NCBI GenBank assembly: GCA_021234155.1
Contig: JAJEKV010000040.1
Coordinates: forward strand, 12,173,072-12,237,071
Length of the DNA: 64,000 bases
Reading direction: 5' to 3'
Source: Isoetes taiwanensis
Taxonomy: Eukaryota; Streptophyta; Lycopodiopsida; Isoetales; Isoetaceae
Shown: in pieces, positions 32,891 through 45,698 of the stretch
How the letters are laid out: every line of letters starts with the position of its first letter
How positions within the stretch are numbered: position 1 is the stretch's first letter
Position numbers and translations under genes: made by a program
The notes under the pieces: model-generated
What the model was told of the DNA's origin: nothing
The model's input: only the letters and a program-made list of their open reading frames with translations
The model's database searches: none

Positions 32891-35348
32891 TTTTCCATTC
32901 TATTCTATTATCCATCAAAATATTGTGTGTTAAATGAAGATATTTTTGAAACATGATTTGTGGCAGGTGATGCTCTTGATTACAAAGCAGATGAAGAATA
33001 AATTCTTTTTATGAATTAAAGTTATTTTTTGGCCCATCTTATTTGGTTGATGAGTTGTGGATGGGGTTTTTATCTTTGGAGGTGCAAACTATATGATCTA
33101 ATTAGTTAACAGATGGTAGTAATCCATATAGCAATGGGTTTAAAGAGTAAAATAGGTTCAAAAAACATCTTTTATAAAGAATATGATAAGAAAGAACATT
33201 GGTTTCATCCATCTCATGCATCCTTTTTCTTGATATTTTGTTATAGGTGTCTAAAGGAGTAGTTGAGAAGGCGAAAAATTTTGCATCCGGGATCCAATGT
33301 TGCCATGCTACTTCTCAACCATTGCCATATCACAGCATTGCTAGATATTCTAAGGCTTTTATGCTATCAATGGTTTCTTGCGTGGACATTTAAGCCAAAG
33401 CCTAAGAGAACCTTTTTATATTTGGAAATGCCATGCTTGTTCTCAAGCATTGCCCAATTATGGTTACAAATTCGTCCTAAATCCTCGGGGAGGAGACCAT
33501 AATGTTGTTAATCTTACAACATTTGAAGCCATTTTTCTAAAATTTTAGCGGGTTGTATACACATTATGTGTTCATCTCAATTTCATGTCTCATATCGAAA
33601 CTTTCTCCGCAATATGTTTGACCGGGCAAGAGAAAACTTGTGCATGTTGCATATTAAAGACTTATGGATTCACACACAATCTGTTCAAGTTCGCCATTTT
33701 ATACAGCATTTTTGCATATATTTGAGTGGCCTTTGAAATGCAAGAAATGGAAATATTCATCCAGCCCTTGGTATACAGTGCAAGGCAACCGCAAAGGAGA
33801 CTTTGTAATAGAAGTGAGCATGGCAAACGCCCAAACAGATGCATGTACATAGTGGTCATAGTGGTCATGTGGACATGGCAAGTGTAGAAACATGGACATG
33901 TGGACATGTATGGCATGTATAGAAACATGCAGGAAGCACATGAACCTCATAATGTATTTATTTCTATTCATGTTTTTATTACATGCAATATTGTACTTGG
34001 AACAAGGTTATTTTGCACCGGAGATATATATATTTGGAATTTGTTGAACCTCCTCAAAATTTAATGAATGTTCTTTTTTCTTAGGGCCCGAAGGGCCCAA
34101 AAATTTTTTTTAATTAACAAAACCATTATATCCTACATGTTAAAATTAAAATCCCCCTTGGACCCCCTTTGGTTTGGGTGCATATTCACACGGAGGGTCA
34201 CGTAGGGCAGCGAGAGCCCTTAAATTATATTACACACGTATGAAATTGACACCATATAATATATTAACTCAAATCTTATAGTATTTCGCACACCTGCATA
34301 TACCGTATATAAAAATTTGTACAAGATCCCAGCACCCGTACGGATGCTGTGCTCAATGTCACATGTAACGGCTGGCCAGGCCTGACCAACTCAGCATAGC
34401 GTGTCCGAATTTGATCATATGCTGGGCAACTTTGAAGGGTATAGAAGAAAAGAAAAAAGAAAAAGTTGCTCAATCCCACTAAATGAACCCAAGGCATTCC
34501 AAGCTTGATCCTAGCGTGTTAAAGTCACAACTTCCCATTGCACTTTAATTTAACTTTCTAGACCTCTTATGGCTCTGCGAGGAAGCCACATTTGGCATAC
34601 ATGCCCATCAATTTGATGTCAGCAAAATGATGCCTCCTCACAACAACATCAATCTAACAACCTTTCATATAGTTGCTCTTTTGCACAGCCTTGTGTAAAA
34701 CCATAAATGCACACTGTCATGTTTATATTTATAAGGGATTCGCAAAGAACACAAAAAATTACGACTACCAGAGAACTTCTATTTTACCACCCTAGATGAC
34801 GAGAAAAAGTAAGATTTGGAAAGAATTGCATATCATATGGAAACCCTTGTGTAGCTCCAGCCAGTTAGATAGGTTTGTCATTCATCGTAGTAGTAGTATA
34901 CCATGTTTTGAAGGGAATGTATGGGGAGTTGACCATAGAAACAACGTCGAACTACCCTATAAAAACATGAAATAACAGACTACATGCCAGGCAAGAATGA
35001 GGGCACTGGCGATAACTTATCATCGGGATAAAAACCCCTCCCTTTTGGGTTTTCAAAGAAAATCCTAATGAGAAAATGTCGCCAATAACCTCGAATGGAT
35101 GTCTTGGAATCGAAGATGAAAGAATGGTGAATCCATACACAACACGTAGTGAATTTGTGGAAGGATAAAACTACCTGTCAAAATGCAAGCACGTGGAAAA
35201 TACTTAATTGTTAGGAATAATAATAAAAAAGAGGAATGTGCACCGTAGGCGAGCGACCACCTAAAATAAAGGAAACCCAACAAAACCGCGGCGTCGATGG
35301 AGTATCAACAACAAGTATACAATTGGAAAAAAAGTGCCATTAACATAT
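32891..35348. other. non-coding with a small ATG/GGACATG-rich patch
   Basis: No gene recognised. At about 33852-33930 the words GTGGTCAT, GGACATG and GTATGGCATGTATAG are locally repeated. The open frame at 33263-33502 is not supported by any motif. Confidence 0.45.
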
Positions 35349-35552
35349 GGAAGATAAATAGCATCATCCAGAGGATGGAAAATAAAAAGACCACCTAGTG
35401 GTTGGAAAATAATAGCATCACCTAGCAAGTGGCAAAGAACAGCATCAGCGCAGGTGTAAAATAATAATAGCATCACTCAACGGGTGCAATCTACATAGCA
35501 TCACCATTTAGGTGGAAAATAGCAGCATCACCTAGGGGTGGGAGATAATAAT
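35349..35552 (+). repeat. degenerate 26-30-bp minisatellite, seven units
   Basis: Consensus AGCATCACCTAG-x2-GGTGG with AAAATAAT after it. Units begin near 35349, 35387, 35413, 35439, 35469, 35498 and 35523. Confidence 0.75.
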
Positions 35553-37619
35553 AACGTTACCAATCAGATGGATATAACATAAAGAATAAACATAAACAAA
35601 ATATATAAGGGTGGGTGGAGGGGAATCAAGGATAATGAAGGAATGCAGGTGTGAAAAGGCATTGATAACTAGATAAATGAAATGGTAGCATATATAATTA
35701 TGGCTTGTCCCTTCCAAAAATGCCGATCTGATGACTCGGATCGATGCCTTTATGTTCTCTCACTAGTTGACAGGAACTAAATGCATCTCATGATTCCTGT
35801 TATACTTTTTTTCTGGAGATGACCTCAAGCTTGCCCTTGTAACAAAGTTTGCATCTTTACCCATGTGATTAAAGTTTTTTAATCCATCTAAAAAATAATC
35901 CATTCTGGAACTCATCTTTTACATCGGTATCTTACCATAAAATGTAGTTGCTCTCAGGTTTAGTTCTTCATGAGGAAAAAGTGAAATCCATGTCTACCAA
36001 ATATTCAAATGGTATGAGCAATTTTATTTTTGGGCTACATCACTATGAAAAACTAATAACCATAACAATTAATCTGTTGCATAGAGACAAATGAAACTCC
36101 AATCACTTACAGTTCAGAATCGAAAGCCTTTAGATCCTTTAGAGCTGATGAGACTGCAAAAGGTCTTGGTATGCCTGCCAAAGCAATCCAGACGTCCACT
36201 CCCAAGAGACCTTGAAAACTTTCATCGGGTTGCCATCCTTACCTGGGCACTTATCACTGGCCATTAGGTTAACAGCTTCTTTGAGATTCTCTATGGTGAA
36301 TGGCACTTCCAAATGTTGTTGCTAGGGAGAGGAAATGATGGGAGAAACTTTAGACAGAATAATGTCTCGCGCTCCATCCTCGAAAGGAAGACATTGCATT
36401 TAAAAGAGATGTCTCAACTGCAATGGGAGAAGATAACGTCACTATTGTCACAATGAAGTAATGATAAAATAGAACTCTGGCGCTTTATATGAGCAGGCTT
36501 GAAGAAACCTTTGGAGCATCTATTCCTAATCTCTAAGCCATGAGAAACCTGCTTTTAACTTATTCGTCCTTATCTTTATATCTTCCAACTCCAGAATCTG
36601 TCTTACTAGTTCTACTTCTCGCGCATGGTCAATCAAACTTGAGCTACTCTAACTCATCATATTTTTGCCTCATGACAGCTCTTTCCTGTTGAACATGTTC
36701 AAGGCCTCAATGCTTTGCACAAATTTGATGTTAGCAAGAGCAAACACGAGCATTCACACGGAGCTCGCCAAATATGCAGTAGTTTCTCAAACATGATTGC
36801 AAACCCTGCAAAAAGTTCCTGAAGATGATCTTCCCTCGATTATGAGTCGTGAGATTAGTGTGCCTTATAATCTGGGGATTAGGATTCGACACTGTTTGCG
36901 GCACATAATTCTTATGGTGAAGACCAGCAAGCATGTAGTGTGCGTGCATATTGAATTGAATTGAAATATTTTAACGTCATCAATAACTTTTGGAGCCCTA
37001 TGACTAACAGTACATGGTGTGAGCACGACTTTAAACACTAGAGCTATAAATAGTATATTTTTGCGGGTGACTGATAGCACAATCAAGGAGGTGATGGAAA
37101 AAACTCCGCCCCTCCCATTGTGGGTGGGAAAAAATCACCTTGCTCTCCTCTGTACATCCGGCTGTCTCTACATTTGCCTGACATTTGTTATGTCTGGCTG
37201 TAGCTATTGACCCTCCTAAAGTCCCATTAGATCAAGTGAAGCCATCATCTCCTGGAACTTCCAGAAAGTCATACTAAAAACGAAGCTTGTCCCATTGTTC
37301 CTTCTCAAAGCCTGAGACAATGTCCCACTTGTAATGACTTTATCATCCTCTATCTACTTCTAAACCATAGAAATAGTGGCGATTGTTTTCTATTTTCCTA
37401 TTTTTGTTTTATAGAAACGAATTCCTTAGAATTAAGATGTCTTACCAAAAATCAAGATCTCTTACTATAGAATGTTCTTTAACTTGGCGAATTTAGTATA
37501 AGTAAGATGCAATATTATCAGATTTTGGCGATTTTATAAATCTTTTGAGCTAACGCATCCTATTAAACCATCAAATTGAGATTTATAAAATTGGTGAAAT
37601 ATAGCATTTTCACGATATA
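35553..37619. other. non-coding, no gene recognised
   Basis: About 2 kb with only short open frames and no recognised motif or repeat. Confidence 0.5.
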
Positions 37620-38091
37620 TCACACCTTAAAGTCATCACTGGTCCCACCAGGAGACCTATCCGATGCATCCTGAACCATATTGAAAGTACCAAGAAGCAA
37701 TCCTGCAACATTGTCCTCCCACTTCGTTATCTTATTCCTCAAAGAGGCCCACATGGATGCCCTTTGCGGAGGCACATTAGAGGCATAAATATTGACAATA
37801 CTCCACTCGTAGTCTTGCTTCCGATTGATGACTATCCATCTGCCCCATTGATCCTTTAGACCCAGAGAACAAAGAAATGAAAGTTTCATCATGAGCTCTA
37901 CCAGAAACACTTGTCAATCCAACATGCTGACGACCCATGAGATTCAATAGCCCACCAACAGAACCTGTGTGGCCTTTATGCTCTTGCAGATAAGGAATTT
38001 GGGGAGCCAATTTTCTAACTACCTGTGCAACTTTAGATCTTTTATGGAGGAAGACCTAAGTCCCTTTACATTCCAAAAAATAACGTTCATT
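37620..38091 (-). pseudogene. LINE ORF2 N-terminal AP-endonuclease fragment
   Basis: On the minus strand from 38091: MNVIFWNVKGLRSSSIKD is the start typical of plant L1-type endonucleases (the N of WNV-x-G binds metal). A frameshift near 38000 shifts to a frame with an LQEHKGH block (the catalytic Glu motif). A second shift leads to SIVNIYASNVPPQRASMW and LLLGTFNMVQDASDRSPGG (usually GDFN; the Asp is replaced by Thr). The reverse transcriptase is missing. The family nicks target DNA for target-primed reverse transcription; this remnant is inactive. Confidence 0.75.
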
Positions 38092-41000
38092 TCAAGGGTA
38101 TAGCATCTAAAAAACCTTTTTTTCTCCTTCGTTTTGAGACCTATGACCCATGTTCGTAACACACAACACAGGCCAGCGACTCAACTGGACGCATCACTGT
38201 ATCACCATCAAGAGACGAATCTGAAGATGATGTGGAATCGCATTCACACTCACCTGCCGCTAGGAACAGGATAGCACTGTCGGTTTTGTCAGAACATCTA
38301 ACTTGTTGACTGCGCTTATGCTTCCTAGAGGTCATCTCAGCCCCATCCATGTGAGCAAGAGGGCTAGGATCATGGGGAGTGGCAGAGATAGTAGACGGCT
38401 CAAATTACGCATGATGCAGAGAAGGAGGAGATAGTGAAACGAAGAACAGATGGATGCAAGAAAATATGCAGAAGACTTCCAGATCTGCAATCCTGACCAA
38501 GTCAAACTTGGTCAAACTTGGGAAAAAAATCGCAGAAAAAAAAGCTCCCTATTTCCATGTTGTAGGGGGATCCCCACTGGTTGCACTTTCCAGTGTGGCC
38601 GGTGACCCACTCCCGGCGACCGGGGCCCATCGATACACACCGGAAAATGCTCCTGGTGGGCATCCCCTATATAAGGTAAAAAATGTACAGTCTTACATAA
38701 GATTGTTAAAGGTATTTCAGGTGTATTGTAGAGAAACTAGTAGGGTGCTGACGGTGGAAAATGAGTTTGAATGCATTGAAGGTCATGGAGAGGAGATAAT
38801 TTGGGAAGAAAGTAGAAGTATTGGCGCAATAGAAGGAGTCGGAATCGGTGTTTCTAGCAGATAGGGTTCAGTCGGTAGGAGAGTCGGAATAGGCATTTCT
38901 AGCAGATAGGGTTAGTCGGTAGGATTTTCTAATGTGAATGGCCAAAGGTATGGCGATGGAGGAGGCTAATAGATGCAGGACGAATACCTCAGTGTTGTGA
39001 GTTGGAAGAGCCAGCTTTGTTGATGGATCTGGCAAGTCACTTGTTCATAGAGCCTATTACCTTCATTCTTCTTGTTGAAGATGTAAAGTTCTAGTATTTT
39101 GTTTAGGATTCGCATCTAATCTGTTGTTCACATGCATCGGGCAGAGTTGTGGAAAAGCATATTTTTCATATCCAGCTGTGAAAGGGCAGTGGGAGCACAA
39201 AGTCGAATCTGCCATACATATGTTTCATGCAGGGCTATGAAAGGTAGAAACAGATGAAAACTTGAAAGCGGCTTCCAGTCTGCCGAAGTGTCCGCCATAA
39301 CTTATGCTTTGGAAATAAATTCGATTGGAGGAACTTTGCAAATAGATTTCTAGATCCAAGACTCTTCCTGACTAGAACCAAACATAGATAGATCTCCACT
39401 ATCTATGATTCTACTCAGTTTTGGATTGAAGTCTGAAGATTCCTGGATCCACCTAAGATGTCCTTTCCTTGTTTAGAATTTGAAATTGTATCCTTTGTTT
39501 GTGCAGAATTATTAAATATTTATCAACGGCCAGTGTCTCTTCTCCGAAGGCAAACAAAGAAATTCTAGAAACTGAGCTCCAGGAATATTATGTTGGGCTT
39601 CTTCATAGAGTGGATTCATTTGGAAGAAGTTTCTTTTATATAGCGATTTCTTGCAGGGGGATTAATTCGACCAGTCTTGCTAGTTAGCACAACCTATTGA
39701 GGCGGAGGAGTAGGACAGTAAGATTGACTTGGACGCCATTGGCATCAAATCATATGCTGACATGGAAATCACTATTTGACCCCATCAAGTGGTCAACGGA
39801 CGGCTATGGTGTCTCCAATTGGAATCAAAGATGGAATATTCATAAGATCAATGGTCCACAATAAACGATAATAGACAATAAACGATAATAGTGTCATATT
39901 TTAAATTTCCAAAAACAACAATTTTCCTTTCTTTATCGGGTTTTCCATCAACTCTCAATTCTGACCATTGATCTTTGGAATATTCTCAGTTCTGTGCCAA
40001 ATCAAAGGTCATTAAATTTTTCGCCATTAATTCGCCCGCCACTTCCAATGGTCACAAAGCCACACATGGTTAGAAGGAGGGAAAAAGAAAAATAAAATAA
40101 AAGAAGGCGTGCCTCTGCTGGCATCGATTGCAGATGGCAACCCATCCGGAGCAAGACCATGGGATTCGGCCCCAATCTCTGTTTAAAACACCATAGCTAG
40201 GGACATGCGGCTGAAGGGCATTAAATCGGCATAGAAGCAGGCAGGAGAAGGAAACAGAAGGAGAAGGATTAAAAAAAGGCTAAAAATAGAGGATTAAGGC
40301 GAGAAATAAAAGAAAACAGAGAGTCAAATTTGAATCGTATTTGAAGGCAGATCAGGTGGAAGGCATCCGGAACCAGCATGAAGCTAGACCAAGGCCATGA
40401 GATTCTAACCCCTCACCATGTGCCCGCTCCAGTGTCTGCCCCAAACCGGCTACTCCGGCAAATCTGAGCAAATATTGAAAAATCCGGCATAGCAATCAAC
40501 AACAACAGGCACTGCCCAAGCACACCGGAGTTTCTATGCCGCCTCTTCAAAACCGGATTCTCCTAATGTGGGATTTGCCCAGAAAAACAAAACACAATGC
40601 CTCAAGCAGAATCGGCCTAAACCATGCAGCCGTCTCCTCCTCTGCGCCCTTTCTCATCCCGCCCCTTCTCATCCTGCTCTGTGCCTCAAGCCTGCACTTC
40701 TCCAGCGACATGCCTCCCTGACCTCCCCACCCGATCTCCAAAGCCAGAAGCCAAAATTTCTTTCTAAATTGACACCATGAAACCACAAATCCAAATTCGC
40801 ATATACGGCATAAGCAGCTCAAACCATTGCAAAAATACCCTCAAAATACGATTTCAAATACAATACAGCCGCCAAATCTAGGCCCAATCATGCCAGAGAT
40901 ACCCTCCCCAAATACCAAACAAAATAATTAGAATATTATAAATTTCCAAAAACAACAATTTTTTTGGTTAAATATAATATAAGGAAACCTTGATGACCAC

Positions 41001-41094
41001 GTTTTAGATGTTCAAAGCGCCGGGTCAAGCTGATATGTTGGAAATTTAAACTCTGAAAATTGAAGTGTTGTTTGTAAGCTGGAAGGGTTTGGCT
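38092..41094. other. non-coding, no gene recognised
   Basis: The frame at 38350-38141 (minus; Ser/Asp-rich) could be the end of the LINE first ORF, given its position upstream of the endonuclease fragment, but no motif supports it. Between 38454 and 41094 I see no convincing feature. Confidence 0.4.
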
Positions 41095-42018
41095 ATGGCG
41101 TCGTCTGATGAACCAAGACCTCGGGCAATAGTTTTGCCATTTCCAGCAGATGGGAACATAACGCCTCTTCTACGTCTCAGCAAAGCTCTTTCCAAAATGG
41201 GATTTGCAGTTACATTTGTGAACGATGAAGGAAACCACGCCAGGTTAATATAGACTGCAAAACAATCTGGCAAGTCCTCAATGCTTGAGCAGGACCCCAA
41301 TATTAGGCTGGCCGGATTGTCCATGGGAGACACCACAAAGCTTTGGGGCGAAAATGGGGCCATAAACATGATCCAGAGCTCGCTTAGTATGAAGAAGCCC
41401 TTTGAAGATCTAGTGCAGAGAGAAGTCCGTGCAGAAAATTGTGGCCCGGTTACTTGTATAATCTATAGCTATTTGATGTATTGGGTTCCTGATATAGCCG
41501 CCAGATTTGGGTTACAAAAAGCTGTATTTATTCCGAACAGTTCTGCTGCTTATCTTGTGTCGCAGGGGGTTAATGAACTGCTATTGCAGGGGCTCATTTC
41601 CACCCCAGGTTTGTTGCTTTCTCTTATACTTTTTTTTTGTTGTTGCAAATTTTCAATCTCATATGTTTGGACATGTGCAGAAGACAGAATAAATAGCCCT
41701 ATCATTTCCCTCATTCCAGATCTGCCCATAATGCTAGAAGATGTTCCCTCTCTTGCCCAGAAGAGTTCCCATACGAGCATAGATTTTCTTTGCAAAGGGC
41801 ATCCAGAATAAAAGAAGCAGATTGGGTGTTGGCAAACACATTTGAAGAGCTAAAACCTAAGAGCATAGAGCAGATCAGAAAGGAGACAAGGAATTTCCTG
41901 CCAGTGGCTCCCCTTCAGAACTATGCCAAAGGAATTGGTCTCACAGTTGAAGACAGGTCTTGCCTGAAATTAAATATGATGCATATGGCAGAAAAACAAG
42001 AACCTTATATATTCATAT
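41095..42018 (+). pseudogene. UDP-glycosyltransferase (family 1) N-terminal half, broken
   Basis: The start MASSDEPRPRAIVLPFPADG matches the N-terminal loop of plant UGTs (PFPAxGHxxP; here the His is Asn, DGNITP). Exon 1 runs 41095-41608 with an in-frame TAG at 41251-41253, then a GT-AG intron to 41680. Exon 2 encodes the RINSPIISLIPDLPIMLEDV region, then a frameshift near 41790 leads to KEADWVLANTFEELKP, the conserved W-V-L-x-N-T-F/S-x-E-L-E block. The sugar-donor PSPG box is absent: similarity is lost by about 42018, next to the copia LTR. Intact members transfer glucose to small molecules in the cytosol. This copy cannot bind UDP-sugar. Confidence 0.85.
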
Positions 42019-42023
42019 AAAAT

Positions 42024-42363
42024 TGTATAGATAATGGAATCATATATTCATGTATGAATATGAGAATACATATCTGTCTTGAGACAGTTGCAGACTGGAA
42101 GGACTCCCCCGTAGTTGTGGAATGCTTGAGTTCAATGTGTTTGAATATGGAAAATAGGACAGTTTATGTAAGCAGGTGAAAGGGCATATGAAAGATCATG
42201 AGGGCATGTCTTTTGGGAAAGGACATGGCTATTGGACAAGGTATGACTATTGGTCATGGATCAATGAGGTGGACAAGCCTATGTGGCTTAGGGAATGACG
42301 TGGCATAAATGTACGTTGAATAACAAGGCAGCGGATAACCTGCGGAATGCGTTTCCGTTAACA
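42024..42363 (-). repeat. 3' LTR of a Ty1/copia element (left edge uncertain)
   Basis: The minus strand begins TGTTAACGG at 42363, directly after a purine tract (42372-42364, AAGGGGGAG on that strand). The other end must lie near the end of the UGT remnant; a TG at 42024 is a candidate, giving about 340 bp. The copia insertion into or beside the UGT relic may explain why the latter lacks its C-terminal half. Confidence 0.6.
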
Positions 42364-42372
42364 CTCCCCCTT
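42364..42372 (-). promoter_or_regulatory. polypurine tract of the copia element
   Basis: Purine-only AAGGGGGAG on the minus strand, abutting the TG of the 3' LTR, downstream of the RNase H end. Confidence 0.75.
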
Positions 42373-42396
42373 AGCCGATGCCTGTCGGACTATCTT

Positions 42397-44480
42397 CTAT
42401 GTTGAGGCTTTGTCTGCATAGTATAAATTTGTCAGTTGTAGAGGTTTTATAAGAAAATCTGCTACCATATCTTCAGTGGGGCAATATTGAAGTTGAATCT
42501 TCTTCTCAAGAATCGTTTCTCGTACAAAGTGATACTGGATCTCAATATGTTTTGACCTAGCATTGATTCTTGGTTGTGTTGCCATGCTGATGCAACTTGT
42601 GCTATCAGTCTTGATTAACACTGGTCCTTGTGAAGGTATCATGATGTCTTCAAGTAATCTGCAGAGCCATATAGCTTCTTTTGTTGCTTGGCAAATAGCT
42701 ATATATTCTGCTTCAGCACTTGATAAGGAAATTGTAGGTTGCTTTTTACTACACCAGGAGATGGTGCTTTTTCCAAGTTGAAAATAATATCCAGTTGTGG
42801 ACTTGCGAATTTCAACCCTGTAAGTATGAGCGAACCACCTTGTAATGTAAGTCCAAAGTTAGTGGTGCCAGAAAGATAGCGAAGAATTCTCTTCACTGCA
42901 GCCCAGTGCATAGGTCCTGGATTACTCAAGAATTGACTCACAAAACTGACTGCGTGAACAATGTCAGGTCTTGTACATATAGCAGCATACATGAGACTGC
43001 CTACTGCACTTGCATAGGATGTATTCTTCATGATCTCTTTTCCTTGAGAGTTTTGAGGACACATATCTTTGGACAATTTTATATTCATATCCATTGGAGT
43101 ACTTATTGGCTTACTCTTATCCATCTCAAATTTCTTCAAGAGATCTTCAATATATTTTTGTTGACTGAGATGAATTGTCTTCTTTTTTCAATTTCTTAGG
43201 ACTTGGATTCCTAAGCAGTAAGCCATTTCACCATAATCAGTCATTTGAAATTCTTTTGCAAGAATTTGTTTACTCTCGCTCAGAAAATTCAAGTTGTTGC
43301 TTATTAATATGGCATCATCCACATACAGAGCTAGGAGCAAAATATGACAGTTTCTCTTCTTGATATAGATGTTACTGTCTGCTCCCCCTTGCTCATAGCT
43401 ATGTGACTTGAGAAAGGTGTCAATCCGTTGATACCATGCTCGTGGAGACTGCTTGAGGCCATATAAAGACTTATGTAACTCGCATACTAAAATCTCTTGT
43501 CCAGGTTGAACATAACCTTCGGGTTGTTTCATGAAGATATCTTCTTCCAAGTTACCATTGAGAAATGTAGTCTTAACATCCAATTGATGGATGTGCATAT
43601 CTTGAGCAGCAGCAAGTGTGAGGAGAGTTCTAATGGATGCCATTTTGACAACAGGAGAGAAGGTATCAAGGTAATCGATCCCATCCTTTTGCTACTAATC
43701 TTGACGATCAATGGACCCATCAGGTTTATATTTGCGTTTAAAGAGCCACTTACAACCAATTGCCTTACGCCCTGGTGGGAGTGGTTGCAAGGTCCATGTT
43801 TGATTCTTCATGAGAGAGTCATATTCAGAAGTCATAGCATCATGCCATTCTTTGGAATTTGGATCTGATAAAGCATCTTTAAGTGTCAATGGATCACCAA
43901 CTATGGGCATAGCAAAATGCTTCTTTAGTGTTTGCATGGAAGACTCCAAAGCCTTCAAAGAAGGGATACGTTTTCGACCATATCGACTTGTACTTGGGGA
44001 TGCCACTAGAGGAAGTGGGCTATCCATAAATTGTTGCACATGATCAGGGGCTTCGTCACTCGAGGTGAGTGGTTGGGCATCTTGAACATCTTCATCTTGC
44101 ATAATTTCGGGAGCAAGTTCTTCAATGTTTGTAGTTGCTGGGGCTTCCTCTGGAACTATGACAGGAGCATGTTGCTCTGCTTGAATAATTGGAGGATTGA
44201 GTTGCATGTTATCATCCTGAGTGAGAGGAGATATGGGAGGATAGAGGACTTGTTGCCAAGGGCCTTGGCACCAGGATGTAGGAGATACATCTTTCAGATT
44301 CCAGAAGGTATCTTCAACAAATGTAACATCTCGGGAGATGAAAACCTTCTTGGTAAGGGGGTTCACTACAAGAGGATAGCCATTTTTCATCACTTTAATA
44401 TCACCTAAAATTTCAAAAAGTATTAAGTGATATAAATAATGATATTCAAAGTACAGTGACACTACCAATTCGGTCAACAA
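42397..44480 (-). pseudogene. Ty1/copia polyprotein 3' half: integrase tail, RT and RNase H
   Basis: In order on the minus strand: 44480-43695 holds the integrase C-terminal region (TKKVFISRDVTFVED) and the RT start (MTSEYDSLMKNQTW, then KWLFKRKYKPDG). 43643-43188 holds the RT core with LDVKTTFLNGNLEEDIFMKQ, LHKSLYGLKQSPRAWY and the catalytic LYVDDAILI. 43139-42699 holds the connection and RNase H start (AVGSLMYAAICTRPD, then [10 protein letters not shown]). 42642-42397 ends RNase H ([32 protein letters not shown]). A stop (after GIQVLRN) and three frameshifts break it. gag, protease and the integrase catalytic core are missing, so this is a 5'-truncated, inactive element. Confidence 0.9.
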
Positions 44481-44870
44481 TTATATCAGTACATCATACT
44501 GACAATATATGTGTTACTAATAGCGTCATGAATAATATCACATATTGCATCAACTTTAACATCATTTATTACTCTAATGGTGTTCATGACAATATAAGTG
44601 TTATAGCTTATGACAGTTACATTATCACCCATAGCTTCATATATAGTATTACATATTGACAATATTATATCAGTGCTAGCATATGATGCTATATGTGTCG
44701 ATAATAGCATTATGGATATCATCACAACTTACATCACTCTTACTATCAATACTTGTTGTAATTTTGATAATGATAATACAAGTGTTAATGCTTATGACAA
44801 TTGTAATATCATTTGTAATTCTTCAAACTCCCATAGACAAAGTACACAAAATAATATTATTAAAACAGCA
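44405..44870. repeat. AT-rich degenerate tandem-like sequence
   Basis: Related words recur (GCTTATGACA-TT at 44607 and 44790; ATATCA-CATATTGCA and TATTACATATTGAC), with a very diverged period of roughly 180 bp. No gene; the open frames here follow the repetition. Confidence 0.45.
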
Positions 44871-44872
44871 GC

Positions 44873-44988
44873 AGGAGGAGGAGGAGGAGGAGGAGGAGGA
44901 GGAGGAGGAGAGGAGGAGGAGGAGGAGGAGGAGGAGGAGGAGGAGGAGGAGGAGGAGGAGGAGGAGGAGGAGGAGGAGGAGGAGGAGA
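44873..44988 (+). repeat. (GGA)n microsatellite, about 116 bp
   Basis: GGA/GAG repeats nearly without interruption; one phase break near 44910. Purine-only on the plus strand, so able in principle to form triplex DNA. It lies about 120 bp left of the copy-B gypsy element. Confidence 0.95.
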
Positions 44989-45109
44989 GTTTGAACAAAA
45001 ACTTGAAAATTTGTGGAAAATACATTATGAATTGATTATGTTGTTATTATGATATGTGAGATTCGTGTAAATTGAATGATATGATATGATTATGGGAAGT
45101 CAAGTACAA

Positions 45110-45698
45110 TGTTTGGGGTCTGGGTTCGGGAACTCCCAAGAAGACCCCTCCTGTGGAGGACCCTTGATCTAACAGAGATCCGGGGACTATGTCACGGATT
45201 TGCAAGAAAAGAACAAGAAGAAGAAAACGGAACAGAAAAGAACAATGAGAGGAAAATGATATGCTTCCTTGATATCAATGATGAACATACATGAGCTCTC
45301 GCAATTGAGAGAAGGCTGAAAAGAGACAAGACTCAAAACTCATCTAGCCATCATATGCTAGCTCTACTCATATATATAGTACAATGGCCTCTGGCCCAAT
45401 ATAGACACTCGGACTGATCTCGGTGCCGACTCCTGGAAGGAGGCCTGATTTGCAGGAATGTTGGCGGTGCCTCTTGAAATGCCTAGAATCACGCCGACGC
45501 CGACGAGGCGGTGACGGGTCATCACTTGTCCGAGCGCCTCTTGTTGACTCGGGACGCAGCTTTGACCGCGTGGGTTCGCTGCTTGGTCTTCCGGCTGAGC
45601 CTTTGATGGTCGACCCATGCCCGCCCTGGTGGATCCTTGAGCTTGACCTGGTCCGTCAGATGCATGAATAGTCCCGAACCGTGAGGCACGGACTAACA
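45110..45698 (-). repeat. 3' LTR of gypsy copy B
   Basis: 589 bp from TG at 45110 to ACTAACA at 45698, aligned end to end with the LTRs of copies A and C. A pyrimidine run at 45699-45704 is the polypurine tract on the minus strand. The bases to the left, TACAA (45105-45109), are the expected target-site half; the other half lies outside the window. Confidence 0.88.

Noticed and set aside
33263-33502. 79-codon frame as a gene fragment
   Set aside because: No recognisable domain, and neighbouring frames give equally plausible but conflicting peptides.
40536-40822. Overlapping open frames on both strands near 40.6 kb
   Set aside because: GC-richer, Ser/Pro-rich local composition keeps several frames open at once; no conserved motif.
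44610-45035. Open frames encoding poly-Glu, poly-Arg and poly-Gly runs
   Set aside because: Pure translation of the (GGA)n microsatellite in three frames.
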